The notes: generated by a model not told the origin, from the letters alone. A stretch of DNA of 19,574 nt from Calditerrivibrio sp. (GCA_020217115.1 JAIWOA010000057.1:1-19574), one strand, 5' to 3'; numbered from the stretch's first letter, positions 1 through 8,910 are shown. Program-made: numbers and translations.

Positions 1-1302
1 CATATAGAAAGCTGTCATAAAAGCTACTACTGTTCCTATAAACCATGCCAATTTGTGATCTGTAGCATAGGCCATGGCCAGTATCTCATCTTTACTCCAG
101 AAACCTGCAAGAGGAGGTATGCCAGCAATTGCTATACAACCTATTAAGAAAGTGTAGGCAGTAATAGGCATCTTCTTTCTAAGACCACCCATTACTCTAA
201 GATCAAGATTATCCTGCATTGCATGCATAACACTACCAGAACCAAGGAAAAGTAATGCTTTGAAAAATGCATGGGTAAATAGGTGGAATATACCAGCAAT
301 GTAAGCTCCTGTTCCTGTAGCCATTATCATATAACCTAACTGGCTGACAGTAGAATATGCAAGAACTCTTTTTATATCAAATTGAGTAAGACCTATAGTT
401 GCACCAAGAAGTGCAGTTGCAGCACCAACATACACAACTATTTCACTGGTAACATGAGCCTGTGAAAAAAGTGGGTTACACCTTGCAACCATATAAACCC
501 CTGCTGTAACCATTGTAGCAGCATGGATAAGAGCAGAAACAGGTGTAGGACCTTCCATAGCATCAGGCAACCAAACATGGAGAGGAAATTGTGCAGACTT
601 ACCAATTGCTCCACAGAAAAGACCAAATGTCATAAGGTCTATAAGGCTAAAATCTATACCAAAAAGATTAAAACTATTATTTTTTATTGCATTAATAGCC
701 TCATAATTGAAGGCATCTGAATAGTTTAACCCTTTAAAGGTAACTATTACAAGTAGTAAACCTATATAAAAACCAAAATCCCCTACTCTGTTTACTACAA
801 AAGCTTTTTTGTTTGCATCTGCAGCACTTTTCTTGTGAAACCAGAATCCGATAAGCAGATAAGATGAAAGACCAACAAGCTCCCAACCTACAAAAAGCAT
901 CATAAAGTTATTACCCATAACAAGAACAAGCATTGAAAGGGTAAATATTGAAAGGTATGTAAAAAATCTCCAGTAACCTTTATCATGATGCATATAGCCT
1001 ATCGAATATATATGAACCATAGAACTTACAAAGGTAACTACAACAAGCATAATTGCAGTCAGAGGGTCTATAAGAATTCCAAATGGTATAACAATACCAT
1101 CAGCAATAACCCACTCATACACTACAGTGTCTATTCTGTAACCATTCATAACCTTAAAGAATGTAAGCAGAGATATCCCTAAAGAGACAAGAACACCTGC
1201 AACGGCTACATAATGTGCCTTATCCTTTATGTAAAGTCTGCCAAAGATCCCGTTTATAATTAACGCCACTAAGGGTGCTAAAAGAATACCTAACTCTATC
1301 AT
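1..1302 (-). CDS. nuoL: NADH-quinone oxidoreductase subunit L (3' end cut by window edge)
   Basis: Antiporter-like membrane subunit of complex I, which carries protons across the inner membrane. The first 434 codons are visible, starting at ATG 1302; the C-terminal part, including the long lateral helix expected from E. coli NuoL (about 613 residues), lies beyond the left edge. The reading frame is open throughout. The proton-channel residues of the family are present: Glu141 in FVGWELVGLSSYLL, Lys235 in GAIGKSAQFPLHVW, His260 in VSALIHAATMV and Lys348 in THAFFKALLFLG. An AAGGAG SD site overlaps the end of nuoK, 10 bp upstream. By operon convention nuoM and nuoN should follow off the left edge. 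The identification is secure. Confidence 0.97.
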   Translation of the reverse strand, partial: MIELGILLAPLVALIINGIFGRLYIKDKAHYVAVAGVLVSLGISLLTFFKVMNGYRIDTVVYEWVIADGIVIPFGILIDPLTAIMLVVVTFVSSMVHIYSIGYMHHDKGYWRFFTYLSIFTLSMLVLVMGNNFMMLFVGWELVGLSSYLLIGFWFHKKSAADANKKAFVVNRVGDFGFYIGLLLVIVTFKGLNYSDAFNYEAINAIKNNSFNLFGIDFSLIDLMTFGLFCGAIGKSAQFPLHVWLPDAMEGPTPVSALIHAATMVTAGVYMVARCNPLFSQAHVTSEIVVYVGAATALLGATIGLTQFDIKRVLAYSTVSQLGYMIMATGTGAYIAGIFHLFTHAFFKALLFLGSGSVMHAMQDNLDLRVMGGLRKKMPITAYTFLIGCIAIAGIPPLAGFWSKDEILAMAYATDHKLAWFIGTVVAFMTAFYM

Positions 1303-1312
1303 TGGCAACTCC

Positions 1313-1612
1313 TTAACCATTCATCGTATTAAGTTCGTCTGCATTAACTGTAGGTCTATTTTTAAATAGGGCAATGATAAGAGCAAGACCTACTGCAGCC
1401 TCAGCTGCCGCCACAGCCATTATAAAGACTATAAAAACCTGTCCACCAAGGGCGTTAAGATATTTTGAAAAAGCTGCTAAGTTTATATTTACAGCATTGA
1501 GCATAAGCTCAACAGACATAAACATAACAATTAGATTTCTCCTAACTAATACCCCAGTCATACCGATACTGAATATTATCGCACTTAGTGCAAGATAGTG
1601 TTGTAATGTCAT
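1313..1612 (-). CDS. nuoK: NADH-quinone oxidoreductase subunit K
   Basis: Small membrane subunit of complex I (ND4L homologue) with three predicted helices (about 5-24, 29-50 and 58-83). It is 99 residues long, against 100 in E. coli. The two membrane glutamates needed for proton transfer are visible as Glu35 (MSVELMLNA) and Glu71 ([12 protein letters not shown]), the equivalents of E. coli Glu36 and Glu72. The gene starts at ATG 1612, 9 bp after nuoJ, and ends 10 bp before nuoL, so it is co-transcribed. Nothing is unusual. Confidence 0.97.
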   Translation of the reverse strand: MTLQHYLALSAIIFSIGMTGVLVRRNLIVMFMSVELMLNAVNINLAAFSKYLNALGGQVFIVFIMAVAAAEAAVGLALIIALFKNRPTVNADELNTMNG

Positions 1613-1621
1613 ACTATCCTC

Positions 1622-2122
1622 CTAATCCTTCTTAGCTAACACAATTGCACCTATCATTGCTACTAAAAGCATTATAGATACAACTTCAAATGGCACTAAG
1701 TAGTTACTGAAAAGCTCATAACCAAACAGTTTAACATTCCCATACTGTTTGTAAGCCTCTTGAGTGTAAACTCCTGCCTTCCCTATAACATTTGCACTCT
1801 GCAAAGTCAAAAGCACCTGCACAAAAATGACAAATGAAGCAACAATCCCCAACACATATCTGAAAGGGATCCTGATAAACCCTTTACTTTTAGGATTAAG
1901 AAGCATAACTACAAACAGGTAAAGGACAAGAATAGCTCCTGCATATACTAAAACCTGAATAGCTGCTATAAACTCAGCATTCAATTGAACAAATATCCCT
2001 GCAACAGAAAAGAATGTGAGCAGCATCCATAGAGCAGAATGCACTGGGTTCTCCCTTGTTATCATAAATATGGAAGAGATGATAGCCAAAAATGCCAATA
2101 TGTAAAAACCTAGCTGCTCCAT
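1622..2122 (-). CDS. nuoJ: NADH-quinone oxidoreductase subunit J
   Basis: Membrane subunit of complex I (ND6 homologue), 166 residues with five predicted helices (about 2-20, 27-46, 53-73, 87-107 and 142-163). The third helix contains the glycine-rich LVYAGAILVLYLFVVMLL signature, which forms the pi-bulge hinge in known structures. The start at ATG 2122 is preceded by AAGGAGAA inside the end of nuoI; the nuoI stop codon lies 2 bp upstream. The order I-J-K is the standard one. The identification is secure. Confidence 0.96.
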   Translation of the reverse strand: MEQLGFYILAFLAIISSIFMITRENPVHSALWMLLTFFSVAGIFVQLNAEFIAAIQVLVYAGAILVLYLFVVMLLNPKSKGFIRIPFRYVLGIVASFVIFVQVLLTLQSANVIGKAGVYTQEAYKQYGNVKLFGYELFSNYLVPFEVVSIMLLVAMIGAIVLAKKD

Positions 2123-2124
2123 AT

Positions 2125-2562
2125 CTATTCTCCTTTTTTATAGTTTTTTACTAAATAGCCCATATTGACTTGATACTTACTCCTGTTGGAATCGACAGTA
2201 TCAAATCTTCTACCCATATGTATAGCATCTTTTGGACAGGCTTCTTCACAAAATCCGCAGTAAATACATCTATCAAGGGCTATTTCAAATTTTCTTATCA
2301 ACCTTTCACCGTTTGGACCAGCATCTGTTTCAATGCTGATACACTCAGCAGGGCAAACTTTCTGACAAAGATAACAACCAACACATTTTGGATTACCTTT
2401 CTCATCAGTTTTTATATAGTGGATTCCCCTAAACCTATCAAAAATTATAGGTTTTTCAAAAGGGTATTTTAATGTAACAGGTTTCTTAAACAAATGCTTG
2501 AAAGTAATCCCAAGACCCTGCAAGATCTCTGTAAAAAACAAGGTATCTATTATATTTCTCAT
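2125..2562 (-). CDS. nuoI: NADH-quinone oxidoreductase subunit I (8Fe ferredoxin subunit)
   Basis: Peripheral-arm subunit of complex I carrying clusters N6a and N6b, which pass electrons from NuoG to N2 in NuoB. It is 145 residues long, a little shorter than E. coli NuoI (180), with an amphipathic N-terminal segment that docks on the membrane. Two complete [4Fe-4S] motifs are seen: Cys60, 63, 66, 70 (CVGCYLCQKVCP) and Cys99, 102, 105, 109 (CIYCGFCEEACP). The start at ATG 2562 has a GGGGTG SD site and follows the nuoH stop by 9 bp. No cysteine is missing. Confidence 0.97.
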   Translation of the reverse strand: MRNIIDTLFFTEILQGLGITFKHLFKKPVTLKYPFEKPIIFDRFRGIHYIKTDEKGNPKCVGCYLCQKVCPAECISIETDAGPNGERLIRKFEIALDRCIYCGFCEEACPKDAIHMGRRFDTVDSNRSKYQVNMGYLVKNYKKGE

Positions 2563-2571
2563 CTTACACCC

Positions 2572-3561
2572 CTAATTGATCGCATAAAGCACTATAGAAG
2601 TTACAACAACATTCACAAGTGCAATAGGAATTAATATTTTCCAACCTAATGTCATAAGCTGGTCAAAACGAAGTCTAGGAAGTGTAGCTCTCAACCAAAG
2701 GTAGAAAAACATGAGTGCAACAATTTTAAGTATAAACCAGATAAAACTTGGTCCAAAAGGTCCATTCCAACCACCTAAAAATACTATTGTTGCAATGGAA
2801 GAAACAACATACATGTTTGCATATTCAGCAAGAAAGAACATTGCAAATTTCATACTTGAATACTCCACATGGAAACCAGCAACAAGCTCTGTCTCAGCTT
2901 CAGGAAGGTCAAATGGAGCCCTGTTAGTCTCTGCTATTGCAGAAATAAGGTAAACTACAAAAGCAACAAACTGAGGAACAATAAACCAGAAACCATTTGC
3001 CTGTGCCTCTGTAATACCTTTCAAACTAACAGTTCCAGCCAACAAAACTGGTCCAATTAGAGAAAGACCCATTGCTGTTTCGTAGCTTATTACCTGGGCT
3101 GAAGACCTGAGAGATCCCAACAATGCATACTTTGAGTTTGATGCCCATCCAGACATGATAATACCATATGTACCTACTGATGAAAGGGCAAGCACATAAA
3201 GCAACCCTATATTTACATCAGTGATATAAAGATGGTATTCAGTGCCAAACAAGTTAACTGTAGCATTAGTAAATGGGATTACCGCAAATGCACTCAAAGC
3301 TGGAATAAGACTTAACAAAGGAGCTATAATATACACAGGTTTGTCAACCATAGTAGGTATTATATCTTCCTTTGCAACCAGCTTCAAACCGTCTGCAATA
3401 GGCTGTAGTAAGCCTTTCCAACCAACATGTGTTGGTCCAAGCCTTACCTGCATATGACCTATAACTTTTCTTTCAAGCCAGGTCATGTAAGCTACACCCA
3501 AAAGCAGAACTGTGATTACTACGAGAATCTTGATAACCACAAAAATTAGTTCAACTAGCAT
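2572..3561 (-). CDS. nuoH: NADH-quinone oxidoreductase subunit H
   Basis: Membrane subunit of complex I (ND1 homologue) that forms the quinone channel together with NuoB and NuoD. It has 329 residues and about eight membrane helices. The acidic cytoplasmic loop, at residues 211-235 ([16 protein letters not shown] onward), is intact, as are the N-terminal [16 protein letters not shown] signature and the AKEDIIP segment. A longer reading from TTG 3567 is possible, but the SD AGAGG (3568-3572) would then touch the start. ATG 3561 sits 6 nt after it and is preferred. The start lies inside the end of the TPR gene (11-bp overlap), which suggests translational coupling. Confidence 0.96.
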   Translation of the reverse strand: MLVELIFVVIKILVVITVLLLGVAYMTWLERKVIGHMQVRLGPTHVGWKGLLQPIADGLKLVAKEDIIPTMVDKPVYIIAPLLSLIPALSAFAVIPFTNATVNLFGTEYHLYITDVNIGLLYVLALSSVGTYGIIMSGWASNSKYALLGSLRSSAQVISYETAMGLSLIGPVLLAGTVSLKGITEAQANGFWFIVPQFVAFVVYLISAIAETNRAPFDLPEAETELVAGFHVEYSSMKFAMFFLAEYANMYVVSSIATIVFLGGWNGPFGPSFIWFILKIVALMFFYLWLRATLPRLRFDQLMTLGWKILIPIALVNVVVTSIVLYAIN

Positions 3562-4345
3562 AGCCAACCTCTTTTTTTATTTTTTTTATATCATTTAAAA
3601 CTTCAATGATCTGATTATATTCCTTTTTCATACTCTCCATCTTTCCAATGGAGTCAACCAAATATAGTATTTTATCAAGCTGATTCTGTCTGCAAGCACT
3701 TTCCACAAGTCTTATAATATGATCTACATTCTTTACACCATTCATTATCCCTTTTTTTGCCACATCCACAGCTTCATCATACAAACCTTTCTTAATCAAA
3801 ATATCTGTAAGTTTACCATAGACATCTACATAGTTGGGATTTACATCTATTATCTCTTTCAAAATCTCTATCGATATATCAATAGAGCCTTTATAGTACA
3901 TACACAAGGCATAGTAGTATTTTGCGGAAGTGTGTTGTCCATTACTTTTTATTATAGCGCTAAACAACTCTGTTGCGTTATCAAAATCTCCCATCTCAAA
4001 ATACAACGTTCCAAGTAAAAATTTTGCCCTGTTATTTTTACTATTCAACTCTATAGATTTTTTTAAAGCATTTATACCCTCAGAGTGCTGAAACATTCTT
4101 GAATATGCCATCCCAAGTCTATAGTAATACTGGGAATAGCTGCTATCTATTCTTATGGCCTCCTTGAGATTTTCAATAGAATCTGTAAATTCTCCGATAT
4201 CATAATAGGCCAAGCCCTTATAAAAATGGGCCTGACCATCAGAATCACCAAACTTTTCAACATATCTACTTAAACACTCTATCGCCATCTCAGGTTCGCC
4301 TTTCAAATAGTAATGTATTCCATCCTTCAAATCTTTCTCATGCAT
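3551..4345 (-). CDS. TPR-repeat protein embedded in the nuo operon
   Basis: A soluble 264-residue protein built from about six tetratricopeptide repeats (roughly residues 5-33, 38-68, 72-102, 106-136, 140-171 and 174-204). The best examples are [20 protein letters not shown] and [21 protein letters not shown] lysine-rich helical tail follows (about 220-262). No signal peptide or membrane helix is seen, so it is probably cytoplasmic. TPR proteins act as protein-binding scaffolds, and nothing here suggests catalysis. The gene starts at ATG 4345, eight bases before the end of nuoG (ATGCATGA overlap), and its stop lies inside the nuoH start region. Both overlaps imply coupled translation with complex I subunits. 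I infer a role in assembly or stability of the complex, but the sequence alone does not prove it. This gene is not part of the standard nuo set. Confidence 0.9.
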   Translation of the reverse strand: MHEKDLKDGIHYYLKGEPEMAIECLSRYVEKFGDSDGQAHFYKGLAYYDIGEFTDSIENLKEAIRIDSSYSQYYYRLGMAYSRMFQHSEGINALKKSIELNSKNNRAKFLLGTLYFEMGDFDNATELFSAIIKSNGQHTSAKYYYALCMYYKGSIDISIEILKEIIDVNPNYVDVYGKLTDILIKKGLYDEAVDVAKKGIMNGVKNVDHIIRLVESACRQNQLDKILYLVDSIGKMESMKKEYNQIIEVLNDIKKIKKEVGYAS

Positions 4346-6593
4346 GCTTTATAAGTTCTACTCTTTGATACTCCCCTTTAGCTAAAATGGCTTCAGTCCC
4401 CTTGTAATTCATAGGGATAGAAACAACACCCCTGGGATTATACTTCTCAATCTCCACATAGAACTTTTTCATTGTTTCTCCAGCTTTGACAGTAACCAAA
4501 TCTCCATCCTTAAGGTTGAGATCAGCAGCATCTTCAGGGTTTATCTCTATCGTTGCTTCTTTATAAACCTTAGTTAAATCTGGAGACCATGTAGTAAAAG
4601 TACCAGAATGGAACCTTAAACTACATCTGTAAAGCTCATAGCTTCCACTGCCAACAATTTCATACCTGGCATTTACATCTTTAACTGCGTATGGATACTC
4701 AACAACCCCACCATTGAAATCCACTCCACTATAATTAGAAATCTCTTTTCTGATCAATTCTTGGGCTGCATCAACACTATCAGGAGCTTTTCCTCCCAGT
4801 GAATTTATCAAAGATACAAGAAGATCAAAATCAGAAATCAAACCTTTATCTATTGCAGGGTTTACAGTTTGAACTCTACCTTCAAAGTTTGTAAAAGTCC
4901 CTGACTTTTCTGCAAATGTTGCAACAGGAATGTATAGGTCTGATATTGCAGATGTCTCTGTGAAATATGGATCTGTGGACAAGATAAATTCAAGCTTTGA
5001 CAATACCCCAACGAGGTTTACATAACCTGGATTTACAGCAATATTTTCACCGAGAACAACAAGTGCCTTTATCTTATCTCTCCCAAGTCCATCAACAAGG
5101 TCTGCACCTGTGGCACAACCCATGTCAACAATACCTTGTGAATTGTTTTTTAGCTTGCATGGAATAAGTTTTACTTTAGGTTGAGCCTTCTTAATCCTGC
5201 TAACAACAGCAAGATCTGCTTTGCTGTAAGGATTAAAAACTAAAACAGGGGAATTAGCAGCTAAAAGTTTTGATGCTGCCTCACTACATCTGTTTGATTT
5301 ACCTTCAACAGCATCTGCAAAATCATTTATCAATCCCAATAATTCTGAAGGTTTACCTGTGTAAAATTCACTTGCAACTCTCTTGAGAGCTGTCATCTTA
5401 GGATAAAATACCCTTAAACCACCCTCATTTTTTCTTGCAGTCATTCTGATAAAAAACCCCAAAACAGGGTTAGATTCTGTGACATCAATATTGAGAACTG
5501 TTATATCGTCAGCATTTTCTATATCAGCATAGGTACCTTCTGGCATAGCATCATCTGTCTCTGAAGAGAAAATATATGGTGTACCTATAACATCTTTTGC
5601 CAGCTTTCTCGCAAGAAATGCCTCTTCATTAGTAAGCCTTGAAGACACAACCACACCAATCGAATCACTTCCATATTTACTCTTAATTTCTGCCAACTTT
5701 TTAGAAGCTGTTGAAATTGCATCTTCTATAGATATATTCTTAAACTCTTCACCAACTTTAATTTTTGAATTCTTTTCTCTTTTTACATTATTGATAAGTT
5801 CAAAACCAAATCTACCTTTGACACAAAGTAAACCCTTATTAACCCCAAGATCATAATCCTCTTTTATCCTGAAGACTTCATTATCTTCGCTGTCTATCAA
5901 GATTGAACATCCACATGAACAAAGTCCACAAATAGACTCGGTTTTTTGCAAATTCCATGGTCTGTTTTTAAACAGATAAACTCTGTTATTCAAAGAACCA
6001 ACAGGACATACACTCATACATTGACCACAGAATTCACAATTCCATGGCTGGTTAAAGGATGTTCCAATAATAGTATCTGTACCTCTGTTCTGAAAACTTA
6101 TTGCCTGGATATTCACAACCTCATCACATATCCTTACACATCTACCACAAAGAACACACCTATCAATATCCCTTTCAATGAATGGGTTTGTATGATCAAC
6201 TGGGGTATCATTTGGTTTTGGATCAAACCTCACCTGACTTACACCAAATTCATAGGTGAGATCTTGTAATGTACATTCTCCACCCTTATCACACACAGGA
6301 CAATCAAGGGGGTGGTTAATGAGAAGCAGCTCAATAAGAGTTTTTCTTATTTTTGCCAGCTTATCATTTTTTGTAGTTATCTCCATATTATCCATTACCG
6401 GTGTTGTACAGGCAGTCATTAATTTTGGATTATTTTTAACCTCTACAAGACAAACTCTACAAGCTCCAAAAGGTTTTAACACCTTGTCATGGCAGAGTAT
6501 CGGAATATGAACACCTGCTTTTTCAGCAGCTTCAAGTATAGTAGAATTTGGTTCTACTTGAACATCTACACCATCTATCTTTACATTAACCAT
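4338..6593 (-). CDS. nuoG: NADH-quinone oxidoreductase subunit G (hydrogenase/formate-dehydrogenase-like form)
   Basis: Iron-sulfur subunit of the complex I peripheral arm, 751 residues. In order: an N-terminal [2Fe-2S] domain (Cys34, 45, 48, 62; N1b); the His-Cys3 cluster (His94, Cys98, 101, 107; N5 type); two complete [4Fe-4S] motifs (Cys146, 149, 152, 156 and Cys186, 189, 192, 196); then a molybdopterin-oxidoreductase [4Fe-4S] domain with Cys222, 225, 229, 257 (N7 spacing). A shortened molybdopterin-type region follows, and residues from about 655 to the end form the molybdopterin-dinucleotide-binding-like barrel. E. coli NuoG has only three cysteines plus one distant cysteine in the middle region, so the double motif is notable. 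No catalytic Cys/Sec loop of a formate dehydrogenase is recognisable, so an active Mo site is unlikely. SD AAGGGGA precedes ATG 6593; nuoF ends 15 bp upstream. Confidence 0.95.
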   Translation of the reverse strand: MVNVKIDGVDVQVEPNSTILEAAEKAGVHIPILCHDKVLKPFGACRVCLVEVKNNPKLMTACTTPVMDNMEITTKNDKLAKIRKTLIELLLINHPLDCPVCDKGGECTLQDLTYEFGVSQVRFDPKPNDTPVDHTNPFIERDIDRCVLCGRCVRICDEVVNIQAISFQNRGTDTIIGTSFNQPWNCEFCGQCMSVCPVGSLNNRVYLFKNRPWNLQKTESICGLCSCGCSILIDSEDNEVFRIKEDYDLGVNKGLLCVKGRFGFELINNVKREKNSKIKVGEEFKNISIEDAISTASKKLAEIKSKYGSDSIGVVVSSRLTNEEAFLARKLAKDVIGTPYIFSSETDDAMPEGTYADIENADDITVLNIDVTESNPVLGFFIRMTARKNEGGLRVFYPKMTALKRVASEFYTGKPSELLGLINDFADAVEGKSNRCSEAASKLLAANSPVLVFNPYSKADLAVVSRIKKAQPKVKLIPCKLKNNSQGIVDMGCATGADLVDGLGRDKIKALVVLGENIAVNPGYVNLVGVLSKLEFILSTDPYFTETSAISDLYIPVATFAEKSGTFTNFEGRVQTVNPAIDKGLISDFDLLVSLINSLGGKAPDSVDAAQELIRKEISNYSGVDFNGGVVEYPYAVKDVNARYEIVGSGSYELYRCSLRFHSGTFTTWSPDLTKVYKEATIEINPEDAADLNLKDGDLVTVKAGETMKKFYVEIEKYNPRGVVSIPMNYKGTEAILAKGEYQRVELIKHA

Positions 6594-6608
6594 AGACTTT
6601 CCCCTTCA

Positions 6609-8396
6609 TTAATCTATTGCATTAAATGGGCAGTTAACAATACACTCCCTACATTTAACACATTTAGACTTGTCTATATAAGCCACTTTACCTTTTTCCC
6701 ATGTTATAGCACCAACAGGGCAAACCTTAAAACATATACCACATTTTTTACATCTATCATCTGCAACAACAAATTCAATAAGTTCAGAGCACTCTCTGGC
6801 AGGACATTTTTTATCCTTGATATGAGCCTCATATTCATGCCTGAAATATTTAATTGTTGTCAAAACTGGGTTAGGTGCTGTCTGTCCCAAACCGCAGAGA
6901 GATGCAATTTTAATATCATTGGCAAGATCTTGCAGAGTTTCAATGTCACCTTCACGACCTTCACCAGTGGTAATCCTTTTTAATATATCAAGCATCGTTT
7001 TTGTTCCGATCCTGCAAGGTATACATTTACCACAAGACTCCCTCTGTGTAAATGTTAGGAAGAAATGAGCAACGTTTACCATACAGTTTGTCTCATCCAT
7101 TACAACAACACCACCAGAACCCATCATGGCACCAGCAGCAATAAGTGAATCGTAATCTATAGGTGTATCAAGGAGGTGTTCTGGAATACATCCACCAGAA
7201 GGACCACCCAACTGAACAGCCTTAAATTTTCTCTTCTTAGCTATACCACCACCAACATCAAAAATTAACTGCCTTATTGTTATACCCATTGGGACTTCAA
7301 CAAGACCTGTACTTTTGACCTTCCCACTCAAAGCAAATATTTTGGTACCTTTTGATTTTTCAGTACCCATTGATGCGTAATAATCTGCTCCATCAAGGAT
7401 AATTAAAGGAAGGTTAGCAAAGGTTTCAACATTGTTAACATTTGTTGGTTTTGCCCATAAACCCTTAACAGCTGGAAATGGTGGTCTTGATCTTGGCATC
7501 CCCCTCTCACCTTCAATAGATGCTATAAGTGCTGTTTCTTCACCACAAACAAATGCACCAGCCCCCTCTTTGAGATGGAGATGAAATTCGAAATCTGTTC
7601 CAAGGATATTTTTACCTAAAAATCCCCTCTCCTCTGCAACCCTAAGTGCTTTTTTGACCCTTTTTATTGCAAGGGGATACTCTGCTCTACAATATATATA
7701 ACCCTCTTTACAACCTATAGCATAGGCTGCTATCAACATACCCTCTATAACAACATGGGGATTACCTTCAATAATACTTCTGTCCATAAAAGCACCAGGG
7801 TCACCTTCATCGGCATTACATATAAGATATTTCAGATCACCCTTCGATGCTCTACAAAAGCCCCATTTCATACCTGTAGGGAATCCGCCACCACCCCTAC
7901 CTCTTAGTCCAGATTTTTTTACCTCATCTATAACCTGCTCAGGAGTCATCTCTTTCAATACTTTTTTGATGGCATCATAACCACCAAGTGAGATGTAGTC
8001 ATCTATATCTTCTGGATCAACCTTACCACAATCTTTTAAAACATATCTTTTCTGAAGTTTATAAAAATCGTAATAGTCCTTTTTAGCTGCCCATTTATCT
8101 ACAACCTGACCAGCTCCTATATGCTCTTGAACTATTGAAGGGACCATTTCAGGTGTAACATGTTCATAGGTTATAGGCCCCATACCTGGAAGATGTATGT
8201 CCACCAAAACATCCCTTGCACAAAGCCCTCTACAACCAGTAGCTTTAACCTTACAATTTCTTTCCTTTAAAACTGCACTAATACCCTCTTTTTCAAACTC
8301 AGCAGCAAAGGCATCCATAACTTCATAACCACCGGAAGCAACCCCGGCAGTCCCCATACATATATGAACTTCTATAATATCATTATTTGCACTCAT
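6609..8396 (-). CDS. nuoF: NADH-quinone oxidoreductase subunit F, HydB-like three-domain form
   Basis: NADH-oxidising flavoprotein of complex I. At 595 residues it is about 150 longer than E. coli NuoF. Residues 1-100 form a thioredoxin-like [2Fe-2S]-type domain (Cys13, Cys55, Cys59; the usual second Cys is Gly18). The core has the FMN/NADH motifs GRGGGGFPTGMKW (166-178), NADEGDPGAFMDR (194-206) and GAGAFVCGEETAL (278-290), and the N3 cluster Cys455, 458, 461 and 501. A His520/His525/Cys531/Cys536 segment leads to a C-terminal ferredoxin with two [4Fe-4S] motifs (Cys549, 552, 555, 559 and Cys579, 582, 585, 589). This layout is that of HydB and HndC of multimeric hydrogenases. ATG 8396 has a GGGGGAGA SD site. 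The gene lies between nuoE and nuoG. Confidence 0.96.
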   Translation of the reverse strand: MSANNDIIEVHICMGTAGVASGGYEVMDAFAAEFEKEGISAVLKERNCKVKATGCRGLCARDVLVDIHLPGMGPITYEHVTPEMVPSIVQEHIGAGQVVDKWAAKKDYYDFYKLQKRYVLKDCGKVDPEDIDDYISLGGYDAIKKVLKEMTPEQVIDEVKKSGLRGRGGGGFPTGMKWGFCRASKGDLKYLICNADEGDPGAFMDRSIIEGNPHVVIEGMLIAAYAIGCKEGYIYCRAEYPLAIKRVKKALRVAEERGFLGKNILGTDFEFHLHLKEGAGAFVCGEETALIASIEGERGMPRSRPPFPAVKGLWAKPTNVNNVETFANLPLIILDGADYYASMGTEKSKGTKIFALSGKVKSTGLVEVPMGITIRQLIFDVGGGIAKKRKFKAVQLGGPSGGCIPEHLLDTPIDYDSLIAAGAMMGSGGVVVMDETNCMVNVAHFFLTFTQRESCGKCIPCRIGTKTMLDILKRITTGEGREGDIETLQDLANDIKIASLCGLGQTAPNPVLTTIKYFRHEYEAHIKDKKCPARECSELIEFVVADDRCKKCGICFKVCPVGAITWEKGKVAYIDKSKCVKCRECIVNCPFNAID

Positions 8397-8407
8397 TTTA
8401 TCTCCCC

Positions 8408-8899
8408 CTAATCCTGTTTTTGAGCGTATTCTTTAAAAATACTTCTAGCTTGCTCAGGGGTCAAATTTCCATAGGTTTTGTCATTTATCATAATAACAGG
8501 CGCCATACCACAGGCACCAATACAGGAAACCTCTTCCAGGGTAAACTTAATGTCACTGGTCGTCTCTCCATTGGAAATTCCAAACTCCTCTTTGACCACC
8601 TCAGATATCCTTCCAGAACCTTTTACATGACAGGCAGTTCCACGGCAAACCCTTATCACATATTTACCTCTTGGAGTAGTATAAAACTGAGCATAAAATG
8701 TCAAAACACCATAAAGTGTGTGTGAGGATATATTAAGATTTTCCCCTATTCTATCAATCATATCACTAGATAAATACCCATAGTGTTCCTGAACCTTTTG
8801 TAGTACAGGGATTGTGGCACCCTTTCTACCTTTGTATTCAGCGCACACTTCATCTATCATAGTGAGGTCTATAGCTTCTTTTTCAACAACATCTTCCAT
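8408..8899 (-). CDS. nuoE: NADH-quinone oxidoreductase subunit E
   Basis: Thioredoxin-fold [2Fe-2S] subunit of the NADH module (cluster N1a), 163 residues, close to the E. coli length of 166. It has an N-terminal helical bundle followed by the ferredoxin domain with all four ligands: Cys85, Cys90 (RVCRGTACHVKG) and Cys126, Cys130 (EVSCIGACGMAP). The start at ATG 8899 is preceded by GAGGGG, with the nuoD stop 11 bp upstream and nuoF 11 bp downstream. It is also the HydC-type partner of a HydB-like flavoprotein. Confidence 0.97.
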   Translation of the reverse strand: MEDVVEKEAIDLTMIDEVCAEYKGRKGATIPVLQKVQEHYGYLSSDMIDRIGENLNISSHTLYGVLTFYAQFYTTPRGKYVIRVCRGTACHVKGSGRISEVVKEEFGISNGETTSDIKFTLEEVSCIGACGMAPVIMINDKTYGNLTPEQARSIFKEYAQKQD

Positions 8900-8910
8900 A
8901 TCTAACCCCT

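Noticed and set aside
3719..4018. Plus-strand open frame of 99 codons inside the TPR gene
   Set aside because: It is a reverse-strand shadow of the repeat-coding sequence, with no SD and no domain.
6489..6983. Plus-strand open frame of 164 codons across the nuoG/nuoF junction
   Set aside because: It is antisense to two conserved genes and to their intergenic SD site; no SD of its own and no recognisable domain.
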